Under the pieces are notes generated by a model. The model made no database searches, was not told the DNA's origin, and saw nothing but the letters and a program-made list of their open reading frames with translations. A program made the translations under genes and the position numbers. A stretch of DNA of 64,000 nucleotides from Hominenteromicrobium mulieris (lineage in GTDB: Bacteria; Bacillota; Clostridia; Oscillospirales; Acutalibacteraceae). The stretch spans positions 1-64,000 of the forward strand of contig JAJJOY010000003.1 in assembly GCA_021029595.1 (NCBI GenBank). Reading direction: 5' to 3'. Within the stretch, counting starts at the first letter, position 1; each line of letters opens with the position of its first letter. Shown one piece after another: positions 49,369 to 57,156 of the stretch.

Positions 49369-49803
49369 TCAAGTCCTTTTTTCGCTTTTTTTCGATTTGT
49401 TCAGAAATGATTTGTGTTTTTTCCCGCTTTTTAGCAATGCTTCCACCTTTTTCCGCCGTCCTTGCGCGTATTTTGCAAAAATTCGGTTTCTAAAGCCGTG
49501 CAAGCGGCGCTCTGCATACGGCAAAAAGCGGCAAATGCCGTGCGTCACCGTGACCTGCACGCATAAAAAGCCGATGACTTCGCAGGCGATCTGAAAAAAG
49601 CGCGCGTGCCCGACGCTGACCGCAAGGGACAGCAAAAACGTGACGACGGCGGCAAAAAAACAAAACAGCACATCCGTAACCGCTGCCGCGATTTTGCCGA
49701 GAGAGAACAGCAGGCGCAAAAACTCCAGCACGGCAAACACAAACCCCAGAAGAACGCCGCACACAAGGCACAGCAACAGCGTTTCTGCCGGAATGCCGCT
49801 CAT
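49369..49803 (-). CDS. yabQ: Spore cortex protein YabQ
   Basis: A 144-residue membrane protein with four hydrophobic segments (~8-32, 36-65, 68-95 and a shorter one) and a basic C-terminal tail. Position and topology match YabQ, needed for the spore cortex in the mother cell. Its start overlaps the yabP stop by ATGA. Confidence 0.85.
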   Translation of the reverse strand: MSGIPAETLLLCLVCGVLLGFVFAVLEFLRLLFSLGKIAAAVTDVLFCFFAAVVTFLLSLAVSVGHARFFQIACEVIGFLCVQVTVTHGICRFLPYAERRLHGFRNRIFAKYAQGRRKKVEALLKSGKKHKSFLNKSKKSEKRT

Positions 49804-50072
49804 TTTAAAAGCCTTTTCAAAACGCCCGTCGGGCGCACGCCGTCTGTGTACGAAAGCGCCAGCACGCGGCCCTTTACGAGCAGCTCGCCTGTTTCGGCGC
49901 TCATGTTTTCAATGTACAGCCCTTCGCCCTTAATGTGCAACCTTCCATCTGCCGTCTGCACCGTGATGAGTGTCTCGCTGAAAAAATCCACGCGCGTAAC
50001 GCCGCTTGCCGTAAGACGCGAGCGGTTTTCAATGTGCAAAGAATGTGCTTTTGCGCTTGCCGTCTGTGCCAC
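49800..50072 (-). CDS. yabP: Sporulation protein YabP
   Basis: A 90-residue YabP-family protein (LHIENRSRLTASGVTRVDFF...LIVQTADGRLHIKGEGLYI type strands). The family, which includes YqfC, is made in the mother cell and is needed for normal coat or cortex assembly. It starts at GTG 50072 with GAGGATCGGTG ahead and is coupled to yabQ. Confidence 0.88.
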   Translation of the reverse strand: MAQTASAKAHSLHIENRSRLTASGVTRVDFFSETLITVQTADGRLHIKGEGLYIENMSAETGELLVKGRVLALSYTDGVRPTGVLKRLLK

Positions 50073-50201
50073 TGTATCACCGATCCTCTTTTATGCTGTA
50101 TCGCCTATTTATATGCAGCGATTTTCGGAAAAAGACCGAACAAACAGCGAATATTTATGCACAAGAGCAGCTCAGCATGTTAAAAGCACAGTCAAAAAAC
50201 C

Positions 50202-50450
50202 TTACTTCTCTTCGATGATTTCGTACATCATAGCCGCTTCGTCTTTTTTTGCATATTCATTCACGGAAACGACGCGGGCCTTCACGGTGCGTGCGCCGAG
50301 CGTGAGCTCGATGACATCGTTCACCTTCACATCGTAGGAAGCGCGGGCAATCTTGCCGTTGACGACGACTCGACCGGCGTCGCAGGCTTCGTTTGCCACG
50401 GTGCGGCGCTTGATAATGCGGGAAACCTTCAAGTATTTATCCAGTCTCAT
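50202..50450 (-). CDS. rqcP: S4-domain ribosome quality-control protein RqcP
   Basis: An 82-residue S4 RNA-binding protein (MRLDKYLKVSRIIKRRTVAN, then GRVVVNGKIARASYDVKVND). In Bacillus the equivalent YabO binds stalled 50S subunits and helps RqcH add Ala tails. The start at 50450 follows AAAGGAG; a longer frame has no better site. It lies between yabP and the HU gene. Confidence 0.92.
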   Translation of the reverse strand: MRLDKYLKVSRIIKRRTVANEACDAGRVVVNGKIARASYDVKVNDVIELTLGARTVKARVVSVNEYAKKDEAAMMYEIIEEK

Positions 50451-50503
50451 GTTCAAACTCCTTTTCTTTAATACATGGAGGCACAAAACTGCCTATAACA
50501 GAA

Positions 50504-50529
50504 GAACGGACCCACTTCGGGATCCGTTC
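50504..50529 (-). terminator. Terminator-like stem after the HU gene
   Basis: GAACGGA-CCC pairs with GGG-A-TCCGTTC around a short loop; only TTCTGTT follows on the minus strand, so termination may be partial and let transcription reach rqcP. Confidence 0.6.
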
Positions 50530-50551
50530 CATCACAAATTATTTGCCAAAA

Positions 50552-50827
50552 TTACTTATTGACAGATTCCTTCAGGGCCTTGCCAGCCTTGAATGCCGGA
50601 GCCTTGGAAGCCGGGATCACGATCTCAGCGCTCGTTCTCGGGTCACGGCCAACGCGCTCGCCTCTCTCGCGAACTTCAAAGGTGCCGAAACCTGCGATCT
50701 GAACCTTCTCGCCGCCTGCGAGGGACTCTGTGATGGAAGCGATAACAGCGGAAACAGCGTTTTCCGCGTCTTTCTTGGAAATGGTAGCCTTTTCTGCAAC
50801 AGCAGCAATGAGTTCTGTTTTATTCAT
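50552..50827 (-). CDS. hup: HU-type DNA-binding protein
   Basis: A 91-residue nucleoid protein. The helical N-terminus [21 protein letters not shown] and the DNA-grasping arm with [20 protein letters not shown] and [16 protein letters not shown] are complete. GGAGG precedes ATG 50827. It sits between mazG and rqcP, a common clostridial arrangement. Confidence 0.96.
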   Translation of the reverse strand: MNKTELIAAVAEKATISKKDAENAVSAVIASITESLAGGEKVQIAGFGTFEVRERGERVGRDPRTSAEIVIPASKAPAFKAGKALKESVNK

Positions 50828-50901
50828 TATGAATAACCTCCAAATTTTTAGATTTATCTTCATCACCCACGGCGCGAACCATCGCCGGAGCGTGAATTGC
50901 T

Positions 50902-51600
50902 TTATTCTTCTGCGCCGAACTGCTCAATATAGGCGCGGCAGGCTTCAGACAGCGCCTGCTCTGCATCTACGCCGAGACGGCGTGCGAGCTCCGTTAAATT
51001 GAAAAGCGCTTTACCAATCGATTCCGCGCCGTTTTCTTCGGTTGCACCGCTTACAGCTTTGCAAACGCTCTCGCGCAGGTCATCGTTCGTGCCGTTATCC
51101 GCGCCCATTTTCGCCGCCTTTTTCAGTACCTTCTGGGTACGCATCAAAGCGGGCATGGCGGGCGTTACGCTTTCAAGCACCTCGCGGTCGGACTTCTGTT
51201 TTTTCGTCTCGCGCTTAATCTGATCCCAGTTTGTCAGCACCTGCTCGGTCGTGTCCGCCGTCACATCGGCAAACACATGCGGGTGACGCTGCACCATTTT
51301 GGCAGCAACGTCGCTGATCACATCGTCAAGGTCAAACCGACCGGCTTCACGCTCGAGCTCACTGTGGAACGCCACCTGAAAAAGCACATCCCCAAGCTCC
51401 TCGCGCAGCAGCACGGGGTCTTCCGTATCAATGGCTTCTATCGCTTCGTAGCACTCCTCAAGAAAATCGCGGCGGATGCTCTTGTGATCCTGCTCGCGGT
51501 CCCATGGGCAGCCGTCCGGCGCACGCAGAATCGTGATGATTTCCTTGAGATCTTCCAATGTATAACGGGATTTTCCTACATATTTCAACGCAGCTTTCAT
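50902..51600 (-). CDS. mazG: Nucleoside triphosphate pyrophosphohydrolase MazG
   Basis: A 232-residue all-alpha NTP pyrophosphatase that cleans noncanonical nucleotides. The N-terminal MazG repeat has [18 protein letters not shown], the metal-binding [11 protein letters not shown] and EELGDVLFQ. The C-terminal part is a second weaker repeat. It lacks the tetrapyrrole methylase domain fused to it in Bacillus YabN. It starts eight bases after the yabM stop. Confidence 0.94.
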   Translation of the reverse strand: MKAALKYVGKSRYTLEDLKEIITILRAPDGCPWDREQDHKSIRRDFLEECYEAIEAIDTEDPVLLREELGDVLFQVAFHSELEREAGRFDLDDVISDVAAKMVQRHPHVFADVTADTTEQVLTNWDQIKRETKKQKSDREVLESVTPAMPALMRTQKVLKKAAKMGADNGTNDDLRESVCKAVSGATEENGAESIGKALFNLTELARRLGVDAEQALSEACRAYIEQFGAEE

Positions 51601-51608
51601 ATTTTACC

Positions 51609-53369
51609 CTATCCCCCTGTTTTTTGCAAGTATTTTTCAAGTCTTTTTGTAATTTTTTCTCCGTTTGGCAGTGCTTTGATGTCTTCTTCACAGATCCCGC
51701 GTGCAATCAGCAGGAAAACAACATAGATAAGCGCCCCCAAAAACACCGCAGGCAGCGCGGAAAAACGCGATTCTGGCAGCACCGCACACCACGCTTTGTG
51801 TGTTAAGAGAGCCGCCACGCCACAGCAAACGGAGGCCAGAAACGGCTTTTTAAAAGTGGAAAAGAAATCTATTTTCACGCCTGCAATACGCCGTATCGCA
51901 ATGCACGCCAACACACTTGCGAGCGCATAGCACACGAGCGTGCCGACAGCGCCGCCAAGCACGTTCACACGCGGCACAGCGGCGAGCGTGTAATCGAGCA
52001 CGGCTTTTACGAATAGCCCAATGAGCGTCAGCACCACGGGCAGCTCCACATGGCCCATCGCCTGCAAGATGCTGTTCAGCGGCCCGCACAGCGCCGCAAA
52101 AACGGATGCCGCGCCCAAAGTCGTCAGCACGCGCCCCACGATGACCGTGCCCGGCCGTGCACCGTAGATCAGTAGTGCGGCGGGCTGCGCCAAAACGGAA
52201 AGTCCCACCCCCATCGGCAGTGCCGTCAAAAACGTAACACGCAGCACCGCTTCCACGGTGCGCTTCAGTTTCTGCGAATCCCCGGTCTGGAATGCCCGTG
52301 TCACGCTCGGCAGCGCGCTGACCCCGAACGACTGCGTTACGCTTGGCACGAGCAAAAAGAGGGTCAGCGCCATATTGTAGCAGCCGAAAAGGTAGTTCGG
52401 CACGGTTTCCGGCGCGTCGAGATTCCCTTTGGGGATCGCGCCGGCGTACATGGAAAGCAACGCTGCGGGGTCTGTCTGCACGGCATAGACGACACGCGTC
52501 TGCAAAAATGACGCATCAATGAGTCCGGAAAAGCTCATGGCGACTGCCCCAAGCGAAATGGGCAGTGCAGTGCGCAGCAATTTTCCGGCCCAAATACGCT
52601 TGCTTTTCGGCTTCGGCGCGCGTTGCAGCATCGCTTTTGTGACGCCGTCCCTGCGACTTTGGAAGACAAGCGTCAAAAGCCCCAGCACCGCGCCGAGCGT
52701 CACGCCGAGGATTGCGGCAGCAGCACCTAAAGCGCAGACAAGCTGACAGCCATCTGCTTCACTTTTCACGGTACAGCCGAATACCGTGCCGCTCGCTTGC
52801 AGCTCCCGTGTGCCCATATGCATCACAAAAATCGCGCCGGAAAGCCCGAAAATAAGCTTGCCGAGCGATTCCGCAACCTGCGAACGCGCCGTAGGCAGCA
52901 TATTGCGCAGGCCCTCAAAATAACCGCGGTACACGGAGGAAATACTACACAGCGCGGCACACGGCGCAAGCGCCAACATGGAGAAAAGTGCGCCGGGGCT
53001 TTGCACCAAGTGCGTATAAAGCGGTGCAAAACTTGCCATCAGCAGAGCACAGAGAACGCCGATGACCGAAAACACCGACAGCGCCGCCGCTTTGATTTGC
53101 CGCACGTCACGAAAATGTCCTAAGGCGTCCTCCGCCGCAGTCAGCCGCGCCACTGCCACGGGAAAACCGACGGTGGAAAGGCTGAACAGCACGTTAAAAA
53201 AACTGTACGCCGTGCTGAAGTATCCCATACCGTCTTCCGTGATGATACTCGATAACGGGATTTTAAACAACGCCCCAATGGCCTTCACCAAAAGAACGCC
53301 GAACATTAAAATGAACGCGCCGTGCAGAAATCCCTGCTGTACGCGCGCCGCGGGCCGTTTTTGCTCCAT
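51609..53369 (-). CDS. yabM: MATE/MOP-family polysaccharide or lipid-linked-sugar flippase (YabM/SpoVB type)
   Basis: A 586-residue integral membrane protein with about 14 helices, of the MOP exporter superfamily and close to SpoVB/MurJ-type flippases. The N-terminal FLHGAFILMFGVLLVKAIGA and ITEDGMGYFSTAYSF strings are typical. SpoVB moves peptidoglycan precursors for cortex synthesis; YabM occupies this place ahead of mazG in Bacillus. ATG 53369 is used, with AAGG ahead. Start of the yabM-yabR block. Confidence 0.88.
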   Translation of the reverse strand: MEQKRPAARVQQGFLHGAFILMFGVLLVKAIGALFKIPLSSIITEDGMGYFSTAYSFFNVLFSLSTVGFPVAVARLTAAEDALGHFRDVRQIKAAALSVFSVIGVLCALLMASFAPLYTHLVQSPGALFSMLALAPCAALCSISSVYRGYFEGLRNMLPTARSQVAESLGKLIFGLSGAIFVMHMGTRELQASGTVFGCTVKSEADGCQLVCALGAAAAILGVTLGAVLGLLTLVFQSRRDGVTKAMLQRAPKPKSKRIWAGKLLRTALPISLGAVAMSFSGLIDASFLQTRVVYAVQTDPAALLSMYAGAIPKGNLDAPETVPNYLFGCYNMALTLFLLVPSVTQSFGVSALPSVTRAFQTGDSQKLKRTVEAVLRVTFLTALPMGVGLSVLAQPAALLIYGARPGTVIVGRVLTTLGAASVFAALCGPLNSILQAMGHVELPVVLTLIGLFVKAVLDYTLAAVPRVNVLGGAVGTLVCYALASVLACIAIRRIAGVKIDFFSTFKKPFLASVCCGVAALLTHKAWCAVLPESRFSALPAVFLGALIYVVFLLIARGICEEDIKALPNGEKITKRLEKYLQKTGG

Positions 53370-53410
53370 AAAACCCTTCCGTTTCAAAAAAGTTTCTCGG
53401 CGAAAGAAAA

Positions 53411-53440
53411 GGAAAGAGGAGGCACCTCTTTCCTTCTGGT
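53411..53440 (-). terminator. Terminator of the zinc-ribbon gene
   Basis: GGAAAGAGG (53411-53419) pairs with CCTCTTTCC (53425-53433); TTTTCTTTC follows on the minus strand. Confidence 0.85.
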
Positions 53441-53474
53441 TTTACGTCCTTGCAGGCCGGGCCCGCGTTTTCAA

Positions 53475-53969
53475 TTATTCCTCGGTCTTGACTTCCTCGG
53501 TCGGCTCAGCTGTCTTCTCTGTCTCGATTGTGACTTCCGTCGTCTCCGGCTCTGCGGGGACTTCGGCCTTCTCGACTGCTTCGGCAGCTTCTTCCGGCTC
53601 TGCCTGTGCGTTCTCCAGCTTTGCGCCGCAGTGGCTGCAGAACATGGAATCCGTCGGCATCTTCTTGCCACATGCCGGGCAAGTCACTTTATCCTGCATG
53701 GAAGCGTACTGTGCGGAAACCGCGGAAAGCTGTGCATACAGATCATCGATACCGGCGATCTGGTCTGCAAGCTCGGCTTCGTCTGCGGAACCGGCCTTCT
53801 TGGCCTCGTAAATGAAGCGGCCAAGCTCCTGATAGCGCTTCGTAATCTCGCCGTTCAGCTCGGCCATATTGATGCGCAGCTTGGACATATCCACAAACTG
53901 GCCTGCCATTTTGCCTACGGTCTGTGCAGCGGATTTTGCGTTGACAACAACATCATCAAAAATTCCCAT
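53475..53969 (-). CDS. Zinc-ribbon protein with coiled coil and acidic tail
   Basis: A 164-residue protein: a helical N-terminus (MGIFDDVVVNAKSAAQTVGK to ~85, likely coiled coil), one zinc ribbon (CPACGKKMPTDSMFCSHCGAKL, ~97-118), then a Glu/Ala/Pro/Thr-rich acidic tail. This architecture is common in Firmicutes and unassigned. AAAGGAG precedes ATG 53969. It is monocistronic. A TATAAT is visible upstream near 54045, without a good -35. Confidence 0.8.
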   Translation of the reverse strand: MGIFDDVVVNAKSAAQTVGKMAGQFVDMSKLRINMAELNGEITKRYQELGRFIYEAKKAGSADEAELADQIAGIDDLYAQLSAVSAQYASMQDKVTCPACGKKMPTDSMFCSHCGAKLENAQAEPEEAAEAVEKAEVPAEPETTEVTIETEKTAEPTEEVKTEE

Positions 53970-54125
53970 AACAAATTCTCCTTTTGTGGTTTGGAAACGG
54001 AACCTTAAGAAGCACACCGTTTCATGTACCTTTCTTTAGTCCCATTATAGCGCAATTTGTGTCAAAAAGCAAATGACAAACCGGCAATTTTGTAAACAAA
54101 GGTTAAATTTTCCCTGACAATAACC

Positions 54126-55094
54126 TTAATTCGTACCGTTTTCTACTTTCGGGCCCAAAAATTCACGCAGCATGGAGTTTGCAGGCACCAGCTCGGCATC
54201 AATGGGCTCAAAGCGCATCAGACGGGCATCTAAATCGCGCGCCTTACGGTAACACGGGTTATCCTCCGGGATTTCGCGCAGAAGCGGAATGACAAGCCTG
54301 CGCAGCACACACGGTTCATAGATATGAATGGAGTTCACCGTGTAGTCCGCGGAAAGGCGGTACGGGCGGATGTATTTATCTTCGCCCGCCACCACATTAT
54401 CCCACATGGCGATGGTGCGCTCCGGCATGGTATCGCGGGAACGGATATCACGCGAGATGCGGCGCACAAGGCGAATATCCATCGGCGAAATGACCTCGCC
54501 GTTGATATCCTTGATCTGCTGCTTCACGCTGACATACAGCTTTATGGTGCTGCCCTCCGGCAGATCACGCGTAAAAATGGGGTTCAGCGCGTGCAGACCC
54601 TCCATGATAACGAACCCGCGGTCGCTGACATCGAGCTTTCTTGCCGCAAGCGTTCGGGTCTTCGTTGTAAAATCGTACTCCGGCAAAAGGCAGGAGCCGC
54701 TGTGAATGACAGAATTCAAACAATCCTGAATAAGCGCAATGTCGAGCGCGTCCACGGTCTCATAGTCCTTTTCGCCGTTCGGCAGCACGGGCGTTTCGTC
54801 CGGGCCAAGGTAAAAATCGTCAAGCGAGACAATCTCGGCGTGCACACCGAACTTGCCGAGCTCGCGCTGCAATAAATGCGCCGTGGTCGTCTTGCCGCTG
54901 GAGGACGGCCCCGCCAGCATGCACACCTTCGCGGTTTTGTAATGCGTCACAATGTTGCGCGCAATGTTCTCGATATGCTCGTGATAGGAATCCTCCACCT
55001 CATCGATCATGACCTGCGGGTTCAAAAGCGCCGCGTCGTTAATCTGCTCTAAGTGATTGATATATTTAATGTAACCGCTTGCGAAATTGCTCAT
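54126..55094 (-). CDS. Uridine-kinase-like nucleoside kinase, short form
   Basis: A 322-residue P-loop kinase of the uridine kinase/phosphoribulokinase group: Walker A MLAGPSSSGKTTTAH (~60), the substrate loop SLDDFYLG and the lid RRISRDIRSRD. In many clostridia the same domain is fused behind a threonyl-tRNA-synthetase-like TGS/editing module (~550 residues); here only ~55 residues precede the P-loop. The ATG at 55094 lies inside the end of hemZ in another frame (29-base overlap), with AAGGAGGG 14 bases ahead. Last gene of the recJ operon. Confidence 0.88.
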   Translation of the reverse strand: MSNFASGYIKYINHLEQINDAALLNPQVMIDEVEDSYHEHIENIARNIVTHYKTAKVCMLAGPSSSGKTTTAHLLQRELGKFGVHAEIVSLDDFYLGPDETPVLPNGEKDYETVDALDIALIQDCLNSVIHSGSCLLPEYDFTTKTRTLAARKLDVSDRGFVIMEGLHALNPIFTRDLPEGSTIKLYVSVKQQIKDINGEVISPMDIRLVRRISRDIRSRDTMPERTIAMWDNVVAGEDKYIRPYRLSADYTVNSIHIYEPCVLRRLVIPLLREIPEDNPCYRKARDLDARLMRFEPIDAELVPANSMLREFLGPKVENGTN

Positions 55095-56523
55095 ATTGCT
55101 TCGCGATGCCCTCCTTTCGTTCGAGAATCTCCGGGTAACGGCTGATATATTCATACGAATATTTGAAGTTAAAAATTCGTGAAAGATCTTCGGAATACGG
55201 GTTCTTAAGCTTCGTCACGCCGCCTGCGCCGCACGCCAGCACCGTTTCGGTCTCATCCATCGTGAAAATATTATATGCACACTCGGTGCCCGGCTTTGCC
55301 CAGCCCGTATTTTCCAAATTGCCTGCCATACGGCTTTGGCGATAGAGATAATACGGCTCAAGCCCCTGCTCTGTCAGCCGCTTTTCGGCATAAGCCATCA
55401 TGCGGTCGGCAAGCGCGGCATCGGCGTGGGCCTTGTTGATTTCGCCGCTCTGCGTGATGAACGAGGAGCGCTTCAATGCGAGCGCGTGCACCGTCACGTT
55501 CTCAGGGTCAAGCGCAATGACCTTTTCGATTGTGTCACAGAACGTCTCATACGTGTCACCCGGCAAGCCGACAATGAGGTCCATATTGATATTCGTAAAG
55601 CCCGCTTCCCGCGCGAGGTGAAACGCATCCACAGTCTGCTGCGCAGTGTGGCGGCGGCCGATGTTTTCGAGCACGTTGTCCTGCAAGGTTTGCGGGTTGA
55701 TGCTGATACGCGAAACGCCGCTTTTAAGCAGCGCATCCAGCTTTGCACGGTCAATGGTATCCGGGCGGCCGGCCTCCACCGTAAGTTCCTCGCACTGCGA
55801 CATGTCGAACGACTCTTTCACAACGCGGATCATCTCGGAAAGCTGCTCTGCGGAGAACGTCGTGGGTGTGCCGCCCCCGACATACACAGCGCGCAGGTTT
55901 AAGCCCAAAGCATCGGCGACTTTCGCCGTCTCTTTCAGCTCTTCCAAAAGCAGGCGGTGATATTCCGGGATCTGTTTCTTGGCCTTTTCCACGCTCTGCG
56001 AAACGAATGAGCAGTACGCGCAGCGCGTGGGGCAAAACGGCACGGAAATGTACAAAGAGTAGTCGTTTTCACGCACTTTATCCGTAATGGGCTTTTGTGC
56101 GCGCAGGGTGCGCACCGCAAGTGCCGTTTTTTCGTTTGAGACGAAATACTTTTCGCGGAACAGCCTTGCCGCTTCCGCTTCGCCGTGCTGTTCGGTCAAC
56201 TGGCGCAGGAGCTTAATGGGGTGAATGCCCGTCAGCATGCCCCAGCGCGGCATTTTGCCCGTGTGGGCGCAAAATGCATCAAATAACAAAGACACCATGC
56301 CGTATTCGGTCTCTGCGCCTACTTTTGCTTTGCGCTCCGTTTTGCCGTCTGCGTCTTCAATGCGCACGATATATTCGCCGTTTTCTTCGGCGGTGTACAC
56401 CGTGCGGTTTTCATCGCTCGGCATAAATTCGTGCTGTACCGTGACTTTATCAAACGGATAAAACACGCGGCAGAGGTTTTCCGCCTCATAGTGATAAGGG
56501 TGATCGATAATATATAAAACCAT
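55066..56523 (-). CDS. hemZ: HemZ-type radical SAM coproporphyrinogen dehydrogenase-like protein
   Basis: A 485-residue radical SAM protein. An N-terminal ~140-residue region special to HemZ precedes the iron-sulfur motif PFCPTRCAYCSF (~168-179), with GGGTPTTFS (SAM binding) and the HemN-like INPQTLQD and GLPGDT strings. In Bacillus HemZ was linked to anaerobic haem synthesis, but many HemN/HemW relatives do not have that activity, and no other haem genes lie here. AAAGGAAAA precedes ATG 56523. Confidence 0.9.
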   Translation of the reverse strand: MVLYIIDHPYHYEAENLCRVFYPFDKVTVQHEFMPSDENRTVYTAEENGEYIVRIEDADGKTERKAKVGAETEYGMVSLLFDAFCAHTGKMPRWGMLTGIHPIKLLRQLTEQHGEAEAARLFREKYFVSNEKTALAVRTLRAQKPITDKVRENDYSLYISVPFCPTRCAYCSFVSQSVEKAKKQIPEYHRLLLEELKETAKVADALGLNLRAVYVGGGTPTTFSAEQLSEMIRVVKESFDMSQCEELTVEAGRPDTIDRAKLDALLKSGVSRISINPQTLQDNVLENIGRRHTAQQTVDAFHLAREAGFTNINMDLIVGLPGDTYETFCDTIEKVIALDPENVTVHALALKRSSFITQSGEINKAHADAALADRMMAYAEKRLTEQGLEPYYLYRQSRMAGNLENTGWAKPGTECAYNIFTMDETETVLACGAGGVTKLKNPYSEDLSRIFNFKYSYEYISRYPEILERKEGIAKQYEQFRKRLH

Positions 56524-56533
56524 ACATTTTCCT

Positions 56534-57142
56534 TTATAAATACGGATTTCGGCGCTTTTCGTCTTCCAGCGTCGTCACGGGGCCGTGGCCGCCGCAGATA
56601 TCGGGATTTCCGGGCAGCGCCGCAAGCTTTTTCAGAGACTCACGCAGCTCGGCACTGTTGCCGGTTGGCAGGTCGCACCGCCCGACGGAGTAGCCCATCA
56701 GCGTATCGCCCGTAAACACGGCGTCCGGCGTAATGTAGCTCACGCCGCCCGCGGTGTGGCCGGGCGTGTGCAGCACCGTGACCGGCACTTCGCCGATCTG
56801 AAATGTTTCACCGTCTTTGAAAGCCTCGTGCACCTTGCAGGTGATGGACTCGTACATCATGAGAAGCGAGCCGTTTTGCTTATCGTCCGCTGCAAACGCC
56901 GCTTCCGTCTCATAGGCGCACACCGGCACACCGAGCATCTCGTGCAGGCGGTCAGCCTCCCAAATGTGGTCAAAATGGCCGTGTGTCAGCAAAATTCTTT
57001 GCACCGTATATTTTTTAATTTCATTTAACAGAGCGTCGTTCAAAAAGCCGGGGTCAACGACCGCCGCCTGATTCGTTTTTTCGTCGATGAGCAGGTAGCA
57101 ATTTTCCGAAATAGACCCGCCCGTTATACATTTATATTTCAT
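56534..57142 (-). CDS. Metallo-beta-lactamase-fold hydrolase (glyoxalase II-like)
   Basis: A 202-residue hydrolase with the metal motif THGHFDHI (~55-62), a second His in HTPGHTAGG and the bridging Asp in FTGDTLM. It belongs to the YcbL/glyoxalase II-like group; thioesters or related molecules are likely substrates. Its conserved place between relA and hemZ is shared by many clostridia. It starts 14 bases after relA. Confidence 0.9.
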   Translation of the reverse strand: MKYKCITGGSISENCYLLIDEKTNQAAVVDPGFLNDALLNEIKKYTVQRILLTHGHFDHIWEADRLHEMLGVPVCAYETEAAFAADDKQNGSLLMMYESITCKVHEAFKDGETFQIGEVPVTVLHTPGHTAGGVSYITPDAVFTGDTLMGYSVGRCDLPTGNSAELRESLKKLAALPGNPDICGGHGPVTTLEDEKRRNPYL

Positions 57143-57156
57143 ATCTTTGTTTACCT

